Shown here: positions 18,901-25,068 of the stretch, in pieces | Numbering within the stretch: the stretch's first letter is position 1 | Layout: each line of letters opens with the position of its first letter | Assembly: GCA_032718475.1 (NCBI GenBank) | Contig: JAUCBJ010008718.1 | Coordinates: 1 to 25,068 of the forward strand | Source of the DNA: Nemertoderma westbladi | Lineage: Eukaryota; Xenacoelomorpha; Nemertodermatida; Nemertodermatidae | Direction of reading: 5' to 3' | Length of the DNA stretch: 25,068 bases | Made by a program: the position numbers and the translations under genes | The notes under the pieces: model-generated | What the model was told of the DNA's origin: nothing | Database searches by the model: none | What the model saw: only the letters and a program-made list of their open reading frames with translations

Positions 18901-21729
18901 TTGCGATACTTGTTAGAGGGGGGGGGGGGGGGGGGGGGGGGGTAAATCATATTTCGGCGAATTAATATCCCGCCTCAACGTTAATTCTCAATTTAGAGAT
19001 AGGATCAGGTTAAAGTGCCATGTTATTCTAACCAAAACAATAAACGAAACTCAAAAGAACAGGTTAGTTTTATTTTTGAGAGTAATCAATCAGCTGTTAT
19101 TTGCGTCGAATTTCCCCTGGAGAAGGATGAAGTTTTATTGCAAGACCCCCTATCTGCAATGGTGGCAACCTTTGAAAGCGTTCCAAATGCAAAAACCTAA
19201 TGTGTATAAAAAATATAAACATTTTGTCGACAATAAATTAAAACTGTAAATTAAACCGAAATTATGAAATAAAAACTCACCCTTGGGTATAGAAAGGGTC
19301 TGCCTGTGCGGGAGACGGTGGGGTGCGTTGTCTTCGCGATGGGAAACCGCTAGATGGCGTGATAGAACTGTGTTGGGTTCCGTTCATGAGTGAAGTGGAA
19401 AACATCTGAAATTATAAACACCGCGAGAAGATCAATTAAACATCAATTATATAATTACATGGACTAGTTCGAGGTAATTTTGGTTCATCGGGTAAAAATT
19501 GTAGCTTTTTCAACCTGAAAATTATTTATATTCGATCAACAACATTGAAGAGTAAATCCATAAGCATTGCTACTCCCTTTAGTGAATTAAAATAATATTA
19601 TTTGATAAAAAAAAAGGAATCGGAAAAAAACACTTTTTGTAACTATTTGCAATTGGACGAAATTCAACCATTCTGTCTGAGTATCCGATTACGGGTTAAC
19701 TGAAACTTGTAGGAAAGACTTTGTATACTTCGGATACGGGGAAATTCATTAATAACTAAACTTATACCTAATTATGATTTCTACTTACTGAGGTTGAGTT
19801 GTCGTTGCGTTGCCCAGTAACCGATGCGTTGAGACGTTGCTGGGCGACGGTAGCGTGTCGCAGGGGTGGTGGGGCCGAGTCGAACAGACTCTGTACAGGG
19901 GGTCCGTCTGGTGGCGGCTGGCGATTTCGTAGGAACGAGTCGTTACCACCGCCGAGATGACTGGGGTCCGGTGTGGTTGCCTGGTAACTCTGAGTAGAGG
20001 ACAGTTGTCTGGCAACTGTATGTCTAAATAACACCAATGATACAATCTAAACAATTATTACACCATAAAGCCAGAACGCACGGAAAATTCAACATTACAG
20101 AAAAATAAATATAAATTGCTTGTTTCATGCGGTCCTTTCTCCTTTGTCTTAACTACTATAGAACTAGCTATTTGCACTCCAACATTTATCGCGGCGGGGT
20201 TAAACATACCTGGAGCCCAATGTCAAGAGTTACACGGTATAAACTTACCTGGAGCCCAATGTCAAGAGTTACACGGTATAAACTTACCTGGAGCCCAATG
20301 TCAAGAGTTACACGGTATAAACTTACCTGGAGCCCAGTGTCAAGAGTTACACGGGATAAACTTACCTTGATCCAAGAGTTAAACTAATAGACTTACCTGG
20401 ATCCAGGATTTACACTAATAGACTTACCTGGATCCAGGAGTTACACTAATAGACTTACCTGGATCCAGGAGTTACACTAATAGACTTACCTGGATCCAGG
20501 AGTTACACTAATAGACTTACCTGGATCCAGGAGTTACACTAATAGACTTACCTGGATCCAGGAGTTACACTAATAGACTTACCTGGATCCAAGAGTTACA
20601 CTAATAGACTTACCTGGATCCAGGAGTTACACTAATAGACTTACCTGGATCCAGGAGTTACACTAATAGACTTACCTGGATCCAGGAGTTACACTAATAG
20701 ACTTACCTGGATCCAGGAGTTACACTAATAGACTTACCTGGATCCAAGAGTTACACTAATAGATTTACCTGGATCCAGGAGTTACACTAATAGACTTACC
20801 TGGATCCAGGAGTTACACTAATAGACTTACCTGGATCCAGGAGTTACACTAATAGACTTACCTGGATCCAGGAGTTACACTAATAGACTTACCTGGATCC
20901 AGGAGTTACACTAATAGACTTACCTGGATCCAGGAGTTACACTAATAGACTTACCTGGATCCAGGAGTTACACTAATAGACTTACCTGGATCCAGGAGTT
21001 ACACTAATAGACTTACCTGGATCCAGGAGTTACACTAATAGACTTACCTGGATCCAGGAGTTACACTAATAGACTTACCTGGATCCAGGAGTTACACTAA
21101 TAGACTTACCTGGATCCAGGAGTTACACTAATAGACTTACCTGGATCCAGGAGTTACACTAATAGACTTACCTGGATCCAGGAGTTACACTAATAGACTT
21201 ACCTGGATCCAGGAGTTACACTAATAGACTTACCTGGATCCAGGAGTTACACTAATAGACTTACCTGGATCCAGGAGTTACACTAATAGACTTACCTGGA
21301 TCCAGGAGTTACACTAATAGACTTACCTGGACCCAGGAGTTACACTAATAGACTTACCTGGATCCAGGAGTTACACTAATAGACTTACCTGGATCCAGGA
21401 GTTACACTAATAGACTTACCTGGATCCAGGAGTTACACTAATAGACTTACCTGGATCCAGGAGTTACACTAATAGACTTACCTGGATCCAGGAGTTACAC
21501 AAATAGACTTACCTGGATCCAAGAGTTACAGTAATAAACTTACCTGGATCCGGGCCAGGAGTTACACTAATAGACTTACCTGGATCCCGGAGTTACACTA
21601 ATAGACTTACCTGGATCCAGGAGTTACACTAATAGACTGGTTACACCGTCCGGGGGAGCGGGTAATGAAAGTCTGTCTGCCGACTAACGGGGGGGATGTA
21701 GAACCGGAGCCATGGGAACGGTAACTGGG
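15778..21729 (-). CDS. NUP35: Nucleoporin NUP35 (Nup53), six coding exons seen, N terminus incomplete
   Basis: NUP35 is a scaffold nucleoporin of the Nup93 subcomplex. It binds Nup93, Nup155 and NDC1 and touches the pore membrane through its C terminus. Coding exons in transcript order: 21729-21611, 20023-19789, 19405-19281, 18864-18741, 16718-16590, 15963-15778. All five introns are GT-AG and all phases join without a break, giving 305 codons plus stop; human NUP35 has 326. Recognisable blocks are GPPVQSLFDS in the N-terminal region, MFST and SPAQADPFYTQG before the RRM, the dimerising RRM (MPPN domain) with DETWVTVFGFP, QYGHIVKH, EGNWMHIQYSS and AAKKALSKNGKVFGG, then KLRPLAAAYQKA and the C-terminal membrane helix ending MDYLFGW. 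No start codon lies in frame in the first exon seen; about 20 residues are missing, so an upstream exon is expected. The frame is open back to an ATG at 21855, but a good acceptor (TTTGTTTTTCAG) argues against it. Introns carry minisatellites and an antisense gene. Confidence 0.93.
16104..16526 (+). CDS. MOCS2: Molybdopterin synthase catalytic (large) subunit, MOCS2B / MoaE, 140 aa
   Basis: With the small subunit MOCS2A (MoaD), which carries a C-terminal thiocarboxylate, this cytosolic enzyme inserts two sulfurs into cyclic pyranopterin monophosphate to make molybdopterin. Seen: FIGTTRDNFNG (31-41), the H80-R81-L-G motif followed by TETSIAIVVTSVHR (88-101), and the catalytic segment VKQTVPIWKKEKY (115-127), with Lys116 and Lys123 matching the two active-site lysines of E. 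coli MoaE in spacing, then DWKAN. Length equals bacterial MoaE and lacks the longer N terminus of human MOCS2B. The ATG at 16104 is the first useful start; an ATG at 16099 in another frame makes a two-codon ORF whose TGA overlaps it. The gene is a single exon inside the last NUP35 intron on the opposite strand. No MOCS2A frame is seen just upstream, unlike the bicistronic vertebrate MOCS2. No AATAAA lies close downstream. Confidence 0.95.
   Translation: MNFLQISPGIIPITELLSKTLAPSCGAQSVFIGTTRDNFNGNTVVCLEYESYQPMALKQLESICEEVRSQWDVENIAITHRLGVVPVTETSIAIVVTSVHRADSLQAVSFIIDRVKQTVPIWKKEKYADGTADWKANSIT
16590..16718 (-). CDS. NUP35: NUP35 exon E (second half of the RRM)
   Basis: Acceptor TTGTATTTAG, donor CAAG/GTAAGC, 129 bases, phase 0 at both ends. 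It encodes ICSEGNWMHIQYSS, AAKKALSKNGKVFGG and VGVSQCVDK. The exon lies only 63 bases beyond the stop codon of the antisense MOCS2B gene. Confidence 0.95.
16911..17697. repeat. 28-bp minisatellite in a NUP35 intron, about 28 copies
   Basis: The unit is GTGCACGGTGCAAGGTTCCT followed by GATGAATT. Variants are TTCATGATG and TTCCTGGTG, mixed along the array. Because 28 is not a multiple of three and no frame of the minus strand contains a stop, the array gives long spurious ORFs there (HRAQFI, LAPCTIH, EPCTVHNSS in rotation). It lies in the 2-kb intron between RRM exons D and E. Confidence 0.95.
17698..18740. other. Rest of NUP35 intron D-E, no gene seen
   Basis: This is AT-rich intron sequence. 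It holds a 22-G run and several short ORFs without recognisable content. TTCGTTCGCGAATTATAATT near 18020 is a small palindromic block. Confidence 0.55.
17930..17951 (+). repeat. Poly-G tract (22 G)
   Basis: An uninterrupted run of G on the plus strand; on the NUP35 sense strand it is poly-C within the intron. True length is uncertain in any assembly. Confidence 0.9.
18741..18864 (-). CDS. NUP35: NUP35 exon D (first half of the RRM)
   Basis: Acceptor TTGTTTTCTAG, donor CCAC/GTTAGT. It encodes ESLSSADVLDETWVTVFGFP through QQFSQYGHIVKHH. The open frame continues past the donor, but the protein family joins KHH directly to the GNWMHI block of exon E, which fixes this donor even though GTTAGT is less usual. 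Confidence 0.93.
18918..18942 (+). repeat. Poly-G tract (25 G)
   Basis: A run of 25 G on the plus strand, poly-C on the NUP35 sense strand, lying 53 bases upstream of the exon D acceptor. It is close enough that it could influence acceptor choice, though the nearer TTTGTTTGTTTTCTAG is a good tract by itself. Confidence 0.9.
19001..19050. repeat. Solitary copy of the 67-76-bp repeat unit
   Basis: AGGATCAGGTTAAAGTGCCA, then 22 bases (19026-19047) identical to 13359-13380 in the array upstream of SANBR. It lies in the NUP35 intron between exons C and D. Confidence 0.65.
19281..19405 (-). CDS. NUP35: NUP35 exon C
   Basis: Acceptor AATTTCAG, donor CAAGG/GTGAGT. It encodes MFSTSLMNGT to SPAQADPFYTQ, the conserved stretch just before the RRM. 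It starts in phase 0 and ends with GG of a Gly codon completed by exon D. Confidence 0.92.
19789..20023 (-). CDS. NUP35: NUP35 exon B
   Basis: Acceptor TTATTTAG, donor CTCA/GTAAGT. The single first base completes an Arg codon left open by exon A. It encodes a low-complexity region with DPSHLGGGNDSFLRNRQPPP and GPPVQSLFDSAPPPL, matching the PPVRS-type motif of NUP35. The overlapping frame in the same strand is a shadow. Confidence 0.88.
20202..20360. repeat. 39-bp minisatellite, 4 copies
   Basis: The unit contains CTTACCTGGAGCCCAATGTC and AAGAGTTACACGGTATAAA. On the NUP35 sense strand each reads GGGCTCCAG/GTAAGT, again a perfect donor consensus. It shares AGAGTTACAC and ACTTACCTGGA with the adjoining 31-bp array and is probably a sister lineage of the same repeat. 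Confidence 0.9.
20361..21637. repeat. 31-bp minisatellite, about 41 copies, each with a consensus 5' splice site
   Basis: The unit is TTACCTGGATCCAGGAGTTA followed by CACTAATAGAC. On the minus strand (NUP35 sense) every unit reads GGATCCAG/GTAAGT, the full 5' splice-site consensus, set in the perfect 12-base palindrome CCTGGATCCAGG. Interior units are almost invariant; the left edge is diverged. The rightmost unit forms the end of NUP35 exon A. Downstream copies of the donor would add TAA in frame at once (AG-G, TAA), so only the first gives a coding product. The plus strand also has CACTAAT followed by ATCCAG/GAG, a weak branch-point and acceptor layout. Confidence 0.95.
21611..21729 (-). 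CDS. NUP35: NUP35 exon A (N-terminal, first seen)
   Basis: Acceptor TTTGTTTTTCAG at 21730, donor CCAG/GTAAGT at 21611. It is 119 bases, entered in phase 0 and leaving two bases of a codon. Only one frame is open; it encodes GSGSTSPPLVGRQTF and ends QSISVTPGS. The last 26 bases are one unit of the 31-bp minisatellite that continues into the intron. Homology is weak in this fast-evolving region, so the exon rests mainly on phase and splice sites. Confidence 0.7.
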
Positions 21730-22373
21730 CTGAAAAACAAAGATGTAATTAAAAAGCACTGCAATTAGCCTAGGGCGATGTAATATTGCAACTTTACAAG
21801 TGTAAGTTAGTTGGAATATTGGGTTCTCGGTAACTAGGCGAATATGGAACCACATACAAGCTACAACGGACCTTTACAACCGGAATACTACACGGCTACG
21901 AGCGAGAGAAGATTCATTTATTAAGTAATGCACCTCGCTGAAGGTCTGCAGTAGGTTTTTTTATTTTTCAATAATATCACGTGATACGTTGCATAATATA
22001 AAACTTCATGAGATTCGAGGCTCTGGTCAAACGATTAGCGAATTGTAACAAAAAGCGCCGTGCTATTAAATTGAATACCGGTACAATGCTTCTCCATTAC
22101 TTATTTAACAACTGCTGAATAAGTTTTGGCTGAGCTGTGAATGCAATTTAATGTAAGCAAATAGTATGACATTAGATTAAAATGTTAATTAGTTGAAAAT
22201 ATGAAAATATGAGGACAGTTTTAAACCCGGCCTGCGGTATCGTATCCGGGTAACCCCATCGTCAGCATCTTGGTTGCTGTATAGTGTATAGTAATTATAC
22301 TTCCCACTTGGAACTTCAATGTACAGCCCTGGTTCGAGCCCTGACGACACCCTTTATCCAAAGTCGGAGGGAG

Positions 22374-22390
22374 CCCCCCCCCCCCCCCCC
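22374..22390 (+). repeat. Poly-C tract (17 C)
   Basis: An uninterrupted run of 17 C. It is preceded by GGTTCGAGCCC (22332-22342), which matches a tRNA B box, but the flanks do not fold as a tRNA. Confidence 0.85.
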
Positions 22391-23531
22391 ACTCCTATTT
22401 TTTTTTCAAATTTCATCAAATGCTACGAAATTTGGTATGAAAATAGTTCAACAAATTTTCTGACTGCTGGCCTGGCCGGATTTTTCAATTTTCAAATATT
22501 TACCAACAGCAACAATAGCTTAATTTGCCTATTTAACCAACTATTTTTCGAGGCCGGTGGCAGAGGAAAAAATGCTTTTACTATTTAGAGGAAAAAATGC
22601 GGATTAAAAAGAGGATATATATACTACAGGGTTGTTTTTTTCAAAATGTTCACTGTTTAAAGCTTCTAAACGGTTAGAAAAAATTTACATTCATTTTGTT
22701 TAGAAAACCAAAATAATTTTACCAATGGCGAATTTGAAAGGTGAATTTTGAAAAGTGAAAATAGAGCCATGCATTACTGCTGACTTGCTTGTTTTCTACT
22801 TTATTCAACCGATTGGTATCGTACATCCTGTAATGTAAGTAAGTGCCTTGTAGTTTTTATCTGTCAAATTGATAAAACTGTATAAATGCCAGTGAAACAT
22901 TCTTATACTGTAAAACTATATCAATCTACCAGTACTTAATGAGCTATGATGTAATAATGAACTACTGTAAAATAAAGGTGATGGAGATAAATCAGATTTA
23001 GGGATTCAAGGATTCAATTTTTGTGAATGAACAATAAACAAACAAAAATTAAATATGGGCTAATGTTAAATTTTGGTTTTTATTTCAAACTCTTTAGTTA
23101 AAGTGTATAATTTTAAATTTGTTGTTTTCAATATTTAGCTTTGCAGTTTTAAAAATATTTCTAAACAAGTTTAAAAAATTTAGAAATCACTATTTTCATT
23201 TATAAATTTCACTAACATATTTAGAAAAAAAACCAGATTAGCTTCTATACTTTGTGAGTGAAAATGATATTCCTAAACGAAATTATGATTGATTAAAATA
23301 GCTTTAGCAAAATATCGTAATGCTAAATTAATTAATAATAACCAACGTAATTACTGATCGATAATAAATAATGCGAAACCAACAGAATAAACCTCTAGAT
23401 CGCTGATTGGATAAATATTTTATTATCCGAATTTTTGGAAGATTGATTGGATAATAAATTTATTGCTCAAGAAAGTAAATTAATTATAAAGTGTATCATC
23501 CGTAAGGATAATTATTCAGATTGGGTATCAT

Positions 23532-23880
23532 TGTGGGGCGAGCCACGAAGTGAGATAAGTCTTAGTATATGGGTGCCATTAACGCGTTGTCTGTCGTCGT
23601 CGTCGTAAATTTTTGATCGCTAAAAATCTGTTATTCCTTGATGAAATTAAACGAAACTTGGTACGTATGTAGTCCGGCAAAAGTTTAGAAAGAATCTGAA
23701 GTTTGGTAAAAAACGAACAAACGCAACGAGTTTACAGTGGATACGAGTATCCTTCTGCCATAAATCAGCAGTTACTCTCACAGTTTCGAGACTTTGCATA
23801 GTTATATAGGTCGTTAGTCTCCGTTTTATAGGGAAATTATTTTAGACAAAACAGGACGAGCGCAACGAGGCTAATGAACT
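23532..23880 (+). mobile_element. Possible degenerate transposable-element remnant
   Basis: It starts with the block shared with 1761-1794 (TGTGGGGCGAGCCACGAAGT) and continues into a GTC triplet run at 23593-23606. Then comes GAAACTTGGTACGTATGTAG and two copies of CGCAACGAG (near 23722 and 23860). A triplet run followed by a GAAACTTGGTA-like block is a common look of old dispersed repeats in marine invertebrates, but no intact frame or terminal repeat is visible. Family unknown. Confidence 0.3.
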
Positions 23881-25068
23881 AGAAGAGTATTGTAAAACTA
23901 AAAATGTCATACTTAACTTAAATAGCCCTAGTTAGAAGGTTTACAAATGACAGTTAAAGTGTGTAAGGGCAAAGTGAAATGGATCTCTGTTTTTACAACT
24001 AGTTTATCACAAACTGATAGCATCGCCTTCACTCATATATATTTTAGGAAAGACAGTTTTCGTATATCTAATAGAGATTAGCATAATGTACTTTCTAATA
24101 TAGGTGTTCGCGCTTTTGAAGACCTTTAGCAGTTTAACCTGCCAAAATTTATATGTCTTCTAGTTAATTAAAACCACTTTAGCATACGACAATATTTTAT
24201 GCTAATACGCAAAACATTAGCCGAAGTCAGCCCATGCGCGATCATTCACCCGATGGATCTACACCCGGGAGACTGAATTCGGATGCTTGAATTGTATTAT
24301 TACAGTGTAAGGTTGCAGTGTATACCTAATGTATTATTCGATAGATCGTTAATAATTAATCTCTGACAGATATTATTGGCTTTCGGGAAATATTAACAGT
24401 TCCTTTAGGACGTGGCGCTTTATCTATTTAAACAGAACTAGGACTTATACTAAACGCAACGATACTGCTTATGATTAAAGTATAAAGCGTATTCTTTAGG
24501 AAATACTTTGTTACCAATCACAATCATACACACTATTCTGCCGACCGTCAGTATATTTGATCACACATAAAGAGGGCAGCAATTGACTCACGTAGGGTCT
24601 GCTAAATAACATTGGATTCAATACACACCACATTAATATAAATCGCAATTGTTATGTATAGCCGGTCTCTCTAACCTGTAGTGTATCAAGAAAATTGGGA
24701 ATTTGGGTGATTTATCCGTATTATCCAAATAGCAATATTTCCATCAACAAATAGGTACAATTAATAACTGACGGTAAAATAACAGTACAAACAATATGAT
24801 TAATGCAATTAAATTAAGTGAGTTAAGTGAGTTTCATTAGATTGATTAATTAGTTAAGGTAACAGTTTATACTTTCGATAATTCAAGCAGTTTACTAGAG
24901 TTCTTCCCAAAAAGCCGGTGTTTCTGGCTTAGACAGCAATAACAACAAAGTATCAAGTAAAAAACAGTAAGACTGAACACTCTCCTTATGATCGACTAAA
25001 AAGCTACACGTCGACAGGAAAAATCGCTCTGATTGGCTCAAGCCAAACAAAGAACCATACATCCAATG

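Larger units (their letters stand above)
21730..25068. other. AT-rich region upstream of NUP35 exon A
   Basis: No gene was recognised. The missing first exon of NUP35 should lie here or beyond the window. One minus-strand candidate start near 22265 (ATGCTGACGATGGGG) has no good donor and is not called. GAGGAAAAAATGC is repeated near 22563 and 22590. A GC-richer island at 24225-24290 contains ATGCGCGATCATTCACCC and a short open frame of 18 codons without recognisable similarity. Most of 22600-23500 is very AT-rich. Confidence 0.5.

Noticed and set aside
19785-20054. 89-aa minus-strand ORF overlapping NUP35 exon B
   Set aside because: It is a shifted frame of exon B; only the other frame joins in phase with the neighbouring exons and has NUP35 motifs.
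20116-20387. Two plus-strand ORFs with repeated PGAQCQELHGINL or TWSPMSRVTRYK peptides
   Set aside because: They are translation of the 39-bp minisatellite, antisense to a NUP35 intron.
20361-21637. CRISPR-like array
   Set aside because: Units are contiguous with no unique spacers, and the window is a eukaryotic genome.
21607-21855. NUP35 start at the ATG of the open frame (21855)
   Set aside because: The upstream part reads through a strong acceptor (TTTGTTTTTCAG) and encodes a hydrophobic stretch unlike any NUP35; exon A most likely has an upstream partner.
22255-22350. tRNA or SINE suggested by the B-box match GGTTCGAGCCC
   Set aside because: The T-stem does not pair, no A box is seen and no cloverleaf can be drawn.
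22319-22588. 89-aa plus-strand ORF
   Set aside because: It is built on a 17-C run and AT-rich DNA, with no recognisable domain.

Overview
The window is nuclear DNA from an animal. It has GT-AG introns, AATAAA polyadenylation signals, and five genes found in animals: a clan-2 cytochrome P450, the GPI-anchor enzyme PIGG, SANBR (KIAA1841-like), the molybdopterin synthase large subunit MOCS2B, and the nucleoporin NUP35. The noncoding DNA is AT-rich, crowded with minisatellites and poly-G runs, and dotted with TAGGCCTA-type palindromes. Four of the five genes appear to have no introns in their main reading frame. This fits a marine invertebrate, possibly a tunicate or another invertebrate deuterostome. 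The species cannot be named from sequence alone.

Layout. 1-2267: noncoding, with a hairpin and a 286-bp direct duplication. 2268-3737 (+): single-exon CYP2-clan P450. 4497-4885: 21-bp minisatellite. 5554-8310 (+): single-exon PIGG. 8311-8985: shared 3' flank of two convergent genes, with a palindromic poly(A) signal. 8986-11231: about 51 copies of a 44-bp minisatellite. 11179-12948 (-): SANBR-like gene whose 3' end runs into that array. 13032-13310 and 13330-13740: two further tandem arrays upstream of SANBR. 15778-21729 (-): NUP35, reconstructed here as six coding exons with consistent phases; a first exon carrying the start codon was not found. MOCS2B (16104-16526, +) is nested on the opposite strand inside the last NUP35 intron. 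NUP35 introns also hold a 28-bp array (16911-17697), two poly-G tracts, and a 39-bp/31-bp compound array (20202-21637). 21856-25068: AT-rich noncoding DNA with degenerate dispersed repeats.

The genes do not form a pathway: they are a microsomal oxidase, an ER GPI-anchor enzyme, a nuclear BTB/SANT protein, a cytosolic Moco enzyme and a nuclear pore protein. The most striking feature is structural. Two unrelated minisatellites, in SANBR and NUP35, each begin at the 3' end of an exon, and every unit carries a strong 5' splice-site consensus in the gene's sense orientation. In NUP35 the repeat unit is the last 26 nt of the exon plus its own donor site, so the real donor is followed by about 40 near-identical copies of itself. 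In SANBR the other strand of each unit reads as a textbook branch point, pyrimidine tract and TAG acceptor.
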